From: JBGTIS01 sp041745535
GTDB taxonomy: Bacteria; Bacteroidota; Bacteroidia; Cytophagales; Cyclobacteriaceae
Reading direction: 5' to 3'
Assembly (NCBI GenBank): GCA_041745535.1
Contig: JBGTIS010000282.1
Location: forward strand, 1 to 42,010
DNA length: 42,010 nt
In this document: in pieces, positions 34,543 through 42,010 of the stretch
Numbering within the stretch: position 1 is the first letter of the stretch
Layout: every line of letters starts with the position of its first letter
Notes under the pieces: model-generated
Told to the model about the DNA's origin: nothing
The model's database searches: none
The model's input: only the letters and a program-made list of their open reading frames with translations
Position numbers and translations under genes: made by a program

Positions 34543-34811
34543 AATTTTAACAGATTTAATTATCTACTTCTGTAAAGGTCTATTTAAAAGTGAATCTCAG
34601 GGTTTCTTTATGGTTTATATCAAAGATATTTTAATTAAGGTAAATCTTTCTGATTTCAACTTGTTTTTTGCTCGTAAGATTTTCGTGTGCCATTTGTATG
34701 TGAAACCAATGAATGAGTAAACAGAATAAAAAGCTCATAATTGATAAGTTTTACTTAAAATAAATACTACAGGATAAATATATTCATGATCTGATTCTAA
34801 CCATCACATAC

Positions 34812-35213
34812 CTATTGATTGATAGATTGTACTAATTCTATCAGCACACCATTTGTGGTTTTAGGGTGAAAAAAACAGACTAATTTATTATCTGCTCCAA
34901 GCTTGGGTGCTTCCTGCGAAGGCTCAAACCCCAACTCTTGTAGTCTTCGGATTTCCACCTCAATATTATCTACTTCAAAAGCAATGTGATGAATACCTTC
35001 GCCCCTTTTTTGTATAAATTTTGCGACAGAACTTTGAACATCAGTGGCCTCCAGCAATTCAATTTTAACTTCGCCAGCTTTAAAAAAAGAAGCTGTAACC
35101 GATTCTGATTCCACTTTCTCAATTTTATAAGGGGGAGTACCTAGCAGGGAAGCGAATAGCTGGCCGGCACTTTTTAAGTTGTTTACCGCAATTGCGATAT
35201 GCTCAATTTTCAT
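34812..35213 (-). CDS. mce: Methylmalonyl-CoA epimerase
   Basis: 133 residues, VOC fold. HIAIAVNNL near the N-terminus and GIHHIAFEVDNI in the second module supply the metal-binding histidines. The end FFHPKTTNGVLIELVQ, with the catalytic-type Glu and the HPK...G motif, is characteristic of the epimerase rather than of general glyoxalases. It interconverts the (S) and (R) forms of methylmalonyl-CoA between propionyl-CoA carboxylase and mutase, feeding propionate, odd-chain lipid and Val/Ile breakdown into succinyl-CoA. The mutase genes are not in the window. It stands alone. Confidence 0.93.
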   Translation of the reverse strand: MKIEHIAIAVNNLKSAGQLFASLLGTPPYKIEKVESESVTASFFKAGEVKIELLEATDVQSSVAKFIQKRGEGIHHIAFEVDNIEVEIRRLQELGFEPSQEAPKLGADNKLVCFFHPKTTNGVLIELVQSINQ

Positions 35214-35510
35214 AGTATTAAATGTAAAGAAATGAAACTTTTTTAATTAACACTCAGTTCAATGGTGTAACAACAATTTTTAATTATTTCATATAATTTG
35301 GAATTTAGCGTTTCCGCATCAATTTAAAAAAGTTGAACAGTGGCGAACCTACTGCTAAACTATCAATAACTTTAAATGTAATTTCCCAGTAGTATAACAT
35401 GAGGCTATACTGATAAAATTCATTATTTTAGTAAAATAGTAAAGTCTCGACATGAGTAAGGTTATTAGAAAATTTCAATGACTTGTTTCAATATTTAAAA
35501 GTTAATTTAC

Positions 35511-35837
35511 ATGATAAGTATAACAGAAAAAGCAAAGAAAGAAATTATTGCTTTAAGAACGAAAGAAGGATATTCTGACAAGCATAATATAAGGGTTTCT
35601 GTTAAAGGCGGTGGCTGTTCGGGTCTAATGTATGATCTGAATTTTGATGATCATATCGAAAAAACGGACGAGGTTTTTGAAGATAGTGGTGTAATAGTAT
35701 TAGTAGATAGGAAAAGTTTACTATATCTGCTGGGAACTACACTGGATTTTTCCGATGGGCTTAATGGTAAAGGATTTCAGTTTATTAATCCAAATGCTTC
35801 TCGTACCTGTGGGTGTGGTGAAAGTTTTGCCGTTTAA
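35511..35837 (+). CDS. A-type iron-sulfur carrier protein (IscA/SufA/ErpA family)
   Basis: 108 residues with the three conserved cysteines: Cys36 in VKGGGCSGL and Cys100/Cys102 in RTCGCGESF. The HesB/IscA fold carries or inserts [Fe-S] clusters into apo-enzymes. Which paralogue (IscA, SufA or ErpA) cannot be decided without comparison; no other isc/suf gene is adjacent. It has its own terminator at 35859. Confidence 0.95.
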   Translation: MISITEKAKKEIIALRTKEGYSDKHNIRVSVKGGGCSGLMYDLNFDDHIEKTDEVFEDSGVIVLVDRKSLLYLLGTTLDFSDGLNGKGFQFINPNASRTCGCGESFAV

Positions 35838-35858
35838 AATCCATTCTAAAGTCTTTAT

Positions 35859-35893
35859 AAAGCCAAAGCCATGTACAGGTTTTGGCTTTTTTA
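35859..35893 (+). terminator. Rho-independent terminator after the iron-sulfur carrier gene
   Basis: AAAGCCAAAGCC (35859-35870) pairs with GGTTTTGGCTTT (35878-35889) with one G-T pair and a 7-base loop, followed by T residues. It sits 21 bases after the stop codon. Confidence 0.85.
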
Positions 35894-35972
35894 TTTTCCT
35901 GAACTGTATCTATCGCCGCTGGTGAAAACCTAGTTTTTTTATTGCTTTTTGTAGTTGAAAAGCCTCATTATC

Positions 35973-37361
35973 ATGTATCAGGAAGAAACAGTAAAAATTT
36001 TTGTAGTTGAGGACGACCCATCATATGTCAAGTTTTTGGAGTATGTTTTGGGCCTTAATCCCGATTTTGAAATAGTAGTATTTAAGGATGGTAAGTCCTG
36101 TTTGGATAATCTTCACCAAAAACCAAAAATAGTAACTCTCGACTATTCATTGCCTGATATTACCGGCGAAGAAGTAATAGCCAGAATTAAAAATCAAGCT
36201 CCAGATGTATTTGTAATTATTATTTCTGGCCAGGAAGATATAGCTACTGCAGTACAATTGTTGAAATTAGGTGCTTACGACTACATTACTAAGGACAAAG
36301 AAACTAAAAACAGGCTCCTTAATTGTGTTAACAATGCCCGTCAGAATATTTCACTTATCAATGAGGTCAATTTGCTTCGTAAAGAAGTTACTGAAAAATA
36401 TCAGTTCAGTAACACTATTATAGGCAATAGCGATCCTATGAAAAAAGTGTTTTCTCTGTTAGAAAAGGCCGTAAAAACTAATATTACTGTTTCTATTACA
36501 GGAGAAACCGGTACAGGAAAGGAAGTAGTAGCCAAAGCAATACATTATAATTCAGACAGAAAAAAAATGCCTTTTGTGCCTGTAAATATTGCGGCAATTC
36601 CTTCCGAACTCATTGAAAGTGAATTGTTTGGGTATGAAAAAGGAGCTTTTACAGGCGCTGTTACTCGGCGTATTGGAAAATTTGAAGAGGCTACAGGAGG
36701 TACGATTTTTCTTGATGAAATAGGAGAGTTAGAAATAAGCTTACAGGCTAAACTATTGCGCGTTATTCAGGAAAGAGAAGTAACGCGAATTGGCGGTAAT
36801 ACTACCATAAAGCTGGATGCCAGAATTGTAGTAGCAACCCATCGTAACCTTGCTGAAGAAGTAAAAAACGGAAACTTCAGAGAAGATTTATATTATCGGT
36901 TATTAGGATTACCCATTGATCTACCTCCTTTACGAGATAGAAAGAATGATATTCTGGTGATTGCGAAATTTCTATTAACTCATTTTTGTAAAGAAAACAA
37001 TATGCCAGAAATGATTTTGAGTAGTAGTGCACAACAAAAGATTCTCAAATATCATTTCCCCGGTAATGTACGTGAATTAAAGTCAATTATAGAGTTAGGA
37101 GCCGTAATGGCAGAAGGGATTCAGATAGAAGAAGAAGATATCCATTTTAATAGTATTGAAAAGGAGAAAAACCTTATGATGGAGGAAGTCACTCTACGAG
37201 AGTACGTTTTTAAAATCATTCGTCATTTTCTGGAAAAATATGATAATAATGTGATTAATGTTGCTAAAAAACTTGACATTGGCAAATCAACTATTTACCG
37301 GTATTTAAAAGAGATGGAAGAAGACACATCTAGAATTGAACAAATCGAAAACACTTTATAA
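35973..37361 (+). CDS. Sigma-54-dependent NtrC-family response regulator
   Basis: 462 residues from the ATG at 35973; an in-frame TTG at 35955 is less likely. Receiver domain 1-125 with the acidic pair VVEDDP and phosphoacceptor Asp57 in VTLDYSLP. AAA+ sigma-54 domain about 145-380: Walker A GETGTGKE (177-184), the sigma-54-contacting GAFTGA loop (224-229), Walker B GTIFLDE (243-249), and the FPGNVREL arginine-finger region (362-369). A Fis-type helix-turn-helix closes the protein (about 405-447, NVAKKLDIGKSTIYRYLK). It is followed with a 1-base overlap by a soluble hybrid kinase. It activates RpoN promoters elsewhere; its targets are not visible. Confidence 0.96.
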   Translation: MYQEETVKIFVVEDDPSYVKFLEYVLGLNPDFEIVVFKDGKSCLDNLHQKPKIVTLDYSLPDITGEEVIARIKNQAPDVFVIIISGQEDIATAVQLLKLGAYDYITKDKETKNRLLNCVNNARQNISLINEVNLLRKEVTEKYQFSNTIIGNSDPMKKVFSLLEKAVKTNITVSITGETGTGKEVVAKAIHYNSDRKKMPFVPVNIAAIPSELIESELFGYEKGAFTGAVTRRIGKFEEATGGTIFLDEIGELEISLQAKLLRVIQEREVTRIGGNTTIKLDARIVVATHRNLAEEVKNGNFREDLYYRLLGLPIDLPPLRDRKNDILVIAKFLLTHFCKENNMPEMILSSSAQQKILKYHFPGNVRELKSIIELGAVMAEGIQIEEEDIHFNSIEKEKNLMMEEVTLREYVFKIIRHFLEKYDNNVINVAKKLDIGKSTIYRYLKEMEEDTSRIEQIENTL

Positions 37362-39328
37362 TGCCGAATAAGCTAGGTAATAAAACTGAAGTGTTGTTAA
37401 AGCATTTATTGAGCTTAACAAACGATGCCTATTATATAGCAGATGAAGATGGTACTCTTATTTTTGTGAATGAAAAGGCCTGCGAAAATGTGGCGGTTGA
37501 AAAGCCAGCGCTAATGGCAATGAAAATGCAAAACCTGGATACCAGGTTCAATTCTGCTGAAAAGTGGAACGCATTAATTGAGAGACTAAAACAAGAAAAT
37601 CAAATCATATTTGATGGTGCTGAGAAAAAGGGTAATGAATTGGTTTTTCCTACCGAAACAAGATTAAGTTATTTCTTCGGTGAAGATTATAATTATGTAA
37701 TTGCAGTAGCGCTTGATACTTACGAAAAAAAAAACGCGGAAGAACTCTTACTTGCCAAAAAAGCAAAAGAGCAGTTCCTTGCTAATATGAGCCATGAAAT
37801 TCGGACACCAATCAATGGTATTTCAGGTATGTTGAACCTGCTTTCGGATACCGAGGCCACCCAAGAGCAACAGAAATATATTCATGCCATACAAGACGCT
37901 ACTACAAATCTGAAAGTAATTATTAATGATATTCTTGATATATCTGCCATTGAATCGGGTAAACTTAGGTTCGAGCGTATAGGCTTTAAACCCGATTATC
38001 AGGTTCTGAGTGTTATTCAAAGTTTTAGATTACAGGCACAGGAAAAAGGCATTGTTATTAAGCACACAATAAGTAATGAAGCCAAAACTGTTTTGCTTGG
38101 CGATCCGGTTAGGTTAAATCAAATTTTAATGAATTTGATTGGAAATGCGTTAAAATTTACTTTTAGCGGAGAAATACTAGTTGAAGTTAAAGTGGCAAAT
38201 CGTTTAAGTGATAAGCTATTCGTTGAGTTCGCGGTGAAGGATAGCGGTATGGGTATTCCAAAAGATAAACTTTCCGTGATTTTTGACAGTTTTCGTCAGG
38301 CTGACGAAAGTGTTACCCGCAGATTTGGAGGTACAGGTTTAGGGTTAACAATCTGTAAACAACTTACTGAAATGCAGAATGGTACTATTTCAGTAGAAAG
38401 CGAAGAAGGTAAAGGGGCTACCTTTAAGTTTATAATTCCATATAATGTTGGCAAAGATGAAGATCTGGCAAACTCACAAAGTAAGACAGGGGAGTTAGTG
38501 GAAAAAGACAAAATAGATTACACATATTTAAAGGGTTTATCTATTCTGTTGGTAGAGGATAATGATATTAATCGTATTTATGCCAGAAACACGGTTCAAA
38601 AGTGGGGCTGTAGCGTGGATATTGCTGAAAACGGACTTATAGCTCTTGAAAAAATCCGGAAAAATAATTATCACATCATTTTAATGGATATTCAGATGCC
38701 GGTAATGGATGGTTTTGAAGCTACGAAAACCATTAGAAATAAATTTGAACCCCCAAAATCAAATATTCCAATAATTGCTTTAACCGCTAATGCCATAAAG
38801 GGCGACGACCAAAAGTGCCTGGAGGCTGGTATGAATGACTATATTTCAAAACCTTTTGCTCCCTACGATTTATATTTTGTACTACGTAAATATGTAAAGA
38901 ACTTGTCCCTTAAACTCAATGACAAGAAGAAACAAAAGGGGACGTCTAATGCTCAAAAACATTCGAAACAAGAGAAAATGAATGATATTTCTTTAATCGA
39001 TTTAAGTTATCTAGAAGGTATCTGTGATGGTGACCAACAGTTTATTGCAGAAATGGTAAGAAGTTTCATAAAAGATATACCCAAAATTCTTGAAGAAATG
39101 CTACATCATAAAAAAGCAAAGGAATGGGTTGAGGTTGGTAAATTAGCCCATAAGCTTAAACCATCAGTGCAGTTTATGGGCATTGGTTCCATAGAGTTGG
39201 ATGTAAAAACACTGGAAACAGAGTGTAAAAATGGAATCAATCTCAGTAAAGCCCCAGAAAGAGTTGATTTACTTGTAAATGTGATTTCTAAAGCCATTTC
39301 GGAGCTGGAAGCAATGCAAATTAAATAA
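37361..39328 (+). CDS. Soluble hybrid histidine kinase (PAS-HisKA-HATPase-REC-HPT)
   Basis: 655 residues, no transmembrane segment. An N-terminal PAS domain (about 12-122, DAYYIADEDGTLIFVNEKAC) leads to the HisKA with His145 in ANMSHEIRTPING. Next come the HATPase (N-box LMNLIGNALKF 256-266, G-boxes DSGMGIP and GTGLGLT), a receiver with Asp443 in LMDIQMPVMDGFEA, and a C-terminal HPT with His597 in KLAHKLKPSVQFMG. The start codon overlaps the stop of the NtrC-type gene (ATAATG), so the two are translated together. The layout is a phosphorelay: His145 to Asp443 to His597 to Asp57 of the partner. The PAS ligand is unknown, and the sensor is cytoplasmic. Confidence 0.95.
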   Translation: MPNKLGNKTEVLLKHLLSLTNDAYYIADEDGTLIFVNEKACENVAVEKPALMAMKMQNLDTRFNSAEKWNALIERLKQENQIIFDGAEKKGNELVFPTETRLSYFFGEDYNYVIAVALDTYEKKNAEELLLAKKAKEQFLANMSHEIRTPINGISGMLNLLSDTEATQEQQKYIHAIQDATTNLKVIINDILDISAIESGKLRFERIGFKPDYQVLSVIQSFRLQAQEKGIVIKHTISNEAKTVLLGDPVRLNQILMNLIGNALKFTFSGEILVEVKVANRLSDKLFVEFAVKDSGMGIPKDKLSVIFDSFRQADESVTRRFGGTGLGLTICKQLTEMQNGTISVESEEGKGATFKFIIPYNVGKDEDLANSQSKTGELVEKDKIDYTYLKGLSILLVEDNDINRIYARNTVQKWGCSVDIAENGLIALEKIRKNNYHIILMDIQMPVMDGFEATKTIRNKFEPPKSNIPIIALTANAIKGDDQKCLEAGMNDYISKPFAPYDLYFVLRKYVKNLSLKLNDKKKQKGTSNAQKHSKQEKMNDISLIDLSYLEGICDGDQQFIAEMVRSFIKDIPKILEEMLHHKKAKEWVEVGKLAHKLKPSVQFMGIGSIELDVKTLETECKNGINLSKAPERVDLLVNVISKAISELEAMQIK

Positions 39329-39345
39329 CAAGGGGCATAGCTAAT

Positions 39346-41379
39346 TCATTCTACAATTCTTAATATTATTTTAGACTTCTGATTATAAGTAAAGCGTTGG
39401 CTCAAATTGCTTTTAAGTAGCTGATCTTTTAAAAGTCTTTCAGGAGCAATCCCTTTAGAAACAAAATATTGCTCCACCGCAGTAACATTATAATCGACTT
39501 TGTTTTGTTCCGCGGTATTTGGTTTTTCTGTTACTTCAATAATAGCCAGCTTACTTTCAGGATATTCATTTAGAAGAGCAGTTACTGAATCTAATGCTGT
39601 TTGTGCCGCCAAGGAAGTAGTACCAATGCTATCAAAAGACAGTAATTTTTCTGCCTGGTTTACCGAATGGCGTGCATTTGCGGTTAAGGGTTTTAAAATT
39701 ATGCTACTATCTGGCATGGGGCACCCTTGATTTTCCAGTTTACCTGCTGCTTTCGGGCAGGCATCGGCCTTATCAATCAAACCATCACTATCGGAATCGG
39801 GGCATCCGTTTAGTTCTACAAACCCAGGGTCCATCGGGCAATCGTCTAACTGATCTTCAATCCCGTCACCGTCAGAGTCAGGGCATCCCTTAAAGGCCCA
39901 GAGGCCAGGTATATCAGGGCAAACATCAGCTTTATCAGAAACGCCATCATGATCGCTATCTTTTATTTTTTTATCGCCCAAATAAAAACCAATACCAGCA
40001 TATACATATGAACCTTTTACTTTACTGAAGTTTAATAATCCGCCCAGATTATCTATTCCAATAAAGGCTGGACCACCTCGTAAGGCGGCCCCCAGAGTGA
40101 TATACCTATAATCATGAATTAAGGAAACAGGAATCAAAAATTCGTAATGCTGATTTTCATACCTTGGCGTGAGTGTAATGGCACTGTGCTGATACAAATT
40201 ATTTGGGCTTTTGGCCTTAAATCCAATTATTGAATTCAAGTTCAGGTAGATGGACTGGTTATAGCGATAATCAAAATTAAAATTAACAATAGTAGGTAAT
40301 CTGGTTTGAAATGGAGTTGAATGCTGTGGATCCTGTATGCTAAGCAAATTATTTAGTGCAGCTAAAGGAGAGTTGTAAATAGCCATAATAGTTTGGCTTT
40401 TAATTACCGCATTTGGAATCTGGGCGTTATAAATGCGGGCAGAGGGATTGTTATAATAAATAAAACCCAGATCGAGCACAACAATTCCCGCACGGATCAA
40501 ATATTTATTTTGTTCATGATTCAGCAACTTTTTGCCATCTATAATATATTCATAATCTTCCAGTGCTGGCCTGTATTCGTAGGTAAATCCCAGATCAACA
40601 CCCCAGCCCTTACCAAAATTATCCGGACTGAAAAACAAGTTGCCAATATTGAAATTAATTTCGTCAGGATTGCTGTAACCATATTGGTAAGCCCCTGAAT
40701 TTATTCTGAGTTGCTTTTCGGAATCAGGAGTGGAACTAAATTTTTCCAGACCTACAAAAGAAGTCCTGATTCCATGGATATATTTAGTTGTAATGCCCGA
40801 TTTCAGAAAATGCGGACCCACACTAAAAAGTTTTTGCGCATACGAAATACCAATTTCGGAAAAAACGCTTTGATGCACGCTAAAATCAGCATTATTGGAA
40901 GCGGGCGTTTCCAGTTCTGTTTCTTTAAAGCTGGTAGCAAAGGCTTTAGCAATACTGGTGGGTATGTGGTTTCCCAATACAAATCCCCGAAGACGTGTAG
41001 TGAGTGCCAAACCTATCTGATCATTAAATTTAAACAAAGCAGAAGGTCCCCTGATATCAGCCTGTAGATTAATGTTTCCGGTAATACCATTATTATTTTG
41101 GCGAAGAAATGTAGTGGAAAGCAAATTTTCGTTAAAGGGAAAAATGATGGGGAGATAAGCGCCTTTGCCGAAGGAATTATTAAAGTAATTAGCAAAAATA
41201 TAGCCGGTACTGCTGCCAAAATTTACGAAAACACGATGACGGGCATCAGCCAGATAAGATGGATTGGCAATTACCCCATGTATACCGGCATAATTACTAT
41301 GTGAAATACCGGTTATTGATTGTGTATAGGCCAAAAAACTACCAGAAAGTAATAAAAAAGTGACTATTATTTTTCTCAA
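39346..41379 (-). CDS. DUF5723/OmpA-like outer-membrane protein with thrombospondin type 3 repeats
   Basis: 677 residues with a signal peptide (IIVTFLLLSGSFLAYTQ). Residues about 20-465 match the DUF5723-type beta-barrel seen in Bacteroidota, starting SITGISHSNYAGIHGVIANPSYLADARH. Three calcium-binding thrombospondin type 3 repeats follow (474-553, e.g. DSDHDGVSDKADVCPD and PDSDGDGIEDQLDDCP). The last about 110 residues have the size and strand order of an OmpA C-terminal domain (LAIIEVTEKP ... VEQYFVSKGIAPERL). However, the diagnostic HTD and downstream arginine positions read VTE and DYNVTAV, so binding to peptidoglycan may be lost. It is convergent with the hybrid kinase. Confidence 0.85.
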   Translation of the reverse strand: MRKIIVTFLLLSGSFLAYTQSITGISHSNYAGIHGVIANPSYLADARHRVFVNFGSSTGYIFANYFNNSFGKGAYLPIIFPFNENLLSTTFLRQNNNGITGNINLQADIRGPSALFKFNDQIGLALTTRLRGFVLGNHIPTSIAKAFATSFKETELETPASNNADFSVHQSVFSEIGISYAQKLFSVGPHFLKSGITTKYIHGIRTSFVGLEKFSSTPDSEKQLRINSGAYQYGYSNPDEINFNIGNLFFSPDNFGKGWGVDLGFTYEYRPALEDYEYIIDGKKLLNHEQNKYLIRAGIVVLDLGFIYYNNPSARIYNAQIPNAVIKSQTIMAIYNSPLAALNNLLSIQDPQHSTPFQTRLPTIVNFNFDYRYNQSIYLNLNSIIGFKAKSPNNLYQHSAITLTPRYENQHYEFLIPVSLIHDYRYITLGAALRGGPAFIGIDNLGGLLNFSKVKGSYVYAGIGFYLGDKKIKDSDHDGVSDKADVCPDIPGLWAFKGCPDSDGDGIEDQLDDCPMDPGFVELNGCPDSDSDGLIDKADACPKAAGKLENQGCPMPDSSIILKPLTANARHSVNQAEKLLSFDSIGTTSLAAQTALDSVTALLNEYPESKLAIIEVTEKPNTAEQNKVDYNVTAVEQYFVSKGIAPERLLKDQLLKSNLSQRFTYNQKSKIILRIVE

Positions 41380-41649
41380 AAGTGGGTTTTACTTATATTT
41401 AAAAATATGAATAAGTTCAATGTTTCCCGCAAATAGTATTCAATATTCTGAAACAGGCAAACTTAATTGAATCATTTACCAAATAAGAGGTGAATTACAG
41501 TTTTAAATAACGTGCTTTTGGGATTAAATCTTTAAAGATGGTGCTTTTTTTTATTTTAATGGGAAGAATAGGTATTCTTATTAAAAGTATTAAACTAAAA
41601 TAGTCCTTTCCGCATTATACTAATAGTTTAAAAAGCAAAAAACAAAACT

Positions 41650-41874
41650 ATGGAAAAAGGTGATAAAATGGTAACCATAGCTACATTTAGTGAATCTACA
41701 CTGGCTTATGTACTGAAAGGAAGGTTAGAATCTGATGGGATACCCTGTTTAGTAGCGGATGGTAACATCGTTCCGCATATCGCTTTTTTTTCGGATAACC
41801 AGGGAATAAGGGTGCAGGTACTTGAAAAAGATAAAAGTAAAGCGCTGGCAGTTATCGAAAGTATTGAAAAATAA
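41650..41874 (+). CDS. DUF2007-domain small protein
   Basis: 74 residues. The whole protein is one DUF2007 (ferredoxin-like) unit: VTIATFSESTLAYVLKGRLESDGI, a middle GNIVPH segment, then QGIRVQVLEKDKSKALAVIESI. DUF2007 proteins are described as putative signal-transducing or prokaryotic-RING-associated small domains of unknown role. A short weak hairpin follows the stop (about 41896-41919). Upstream, no clear promoter was seen. It is the last gene before the window edge. Confidence 0.85.
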   Translation: MEKGDKMVTIATFSESTLAYVLKGRLESDGIPCLVADGNIVPHIAFFSDNQGIRVQVLEKDKSKALAVIESIEK

Positions 41875-42010
41875 TGCCGTTTAGTGCTAAAAAAGAAAGG
41901 GAAACATTTTGTCTCCCTCTCAGCCAACAGCTTAGGTATAATATTTACTAGTTTGACTTAAAAACTTCTGTTGGCACTAGACATATCGTTCAGCCTATTG
42001 TAGTAACTAA

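Noticed and set aside
34543..34640. CTGAGA-like bases upstream of thiL on its strand, suggestive of a TPP riboswitch
   Set aside because: Only the short CTGAGA motif is present; the paired ACCTGATCTGG-type core and expected helices are missing.
41936..42010. Possible sigma-54 promoter-like TTGGCAC near the window end
   Set aside because: No GC dinucleotide at the required distance from GG, so it does not fit the -24/-12 pattern.

Overview
The window looks like a chromosomal segment of a low-GC member of the Bacteroidota, most like the Cytophagales and relatives. Several things point there: two large secreted proteins with type IX secretion (T9SS) C-terminal signals; promoters with the Bacteroidota -7 element TAnnTTTG; ribosomal protein L21 with a helix-hairpin-helix extension; a DUF5723/OmpA-type outer-membrane protein; LytTR two-component signalling; a lycopene cyclase; and few Shine-Dalgarno sequences. 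The lineage is inferred from these features; no rRNA or tRNA gene is visible.

Layout. 1-132: the 3' end of an IS200/IS605-type transposase and its right-end hairpin. 147-3488 (minus): a large SBBP/PKD protein with a type B T9SS signal. 3713-4921: rplU-rpmA with a promoter and terminator. 4922-6737: a gene-poor stretch with two RNA-like hairpins and one TerB-like gene. 6738-12091: a 1383-residue TPR protein followed by a lipoprotein and a membrane-anchored protein, probably one operon. 12220-14908: lycopene cyclase and glutamate dehydrogenase. 15184-22125: a subtilisin-like T9SS protease and a membrane-anchored patatin-like phospholipase. 22194-28608 (minus): ComEC, a legume-type lectin, a LytS/LytTR-type kinase-regulator pair and a PBP4-type carboxypeptidase. 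28719-35837: small metabolic and envelope genes (VOC protein, TerC, thioredoxin-like protein, esterase, ThiL, methylmalonyl-CoA epimerase, IscA-type carrier). 35973-39328: an NtrC-type regulator and a soluble hybrid kinase whose four phosphoacceptor sites form a complete His-Asp-His-Asp relay. 39346-41874: a DUF5723/OmpA-like outer-membrane protein and a DUF2007 protein.

Most genes are housekeeping or cell-envelope genes of recognisable families. I see no CRISPR array, prophage, defence island or biosynthetic cluster, and no cluster I would call a new multi-gene system. The items most worth a second look are the recent in-frame duplication inside L21, the giant TPR operon, the self-contained phosphorelay, a perfect 20-bp palindrome on a promoter (with a related dyad before the protease gene), the paired hairpins near 5.4-5.5 kb, and an OmpA-like domain that seems to have lost its peptidoglycan-binding residues. 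All functional calls rest on reading motifs by eye; no database search was run.
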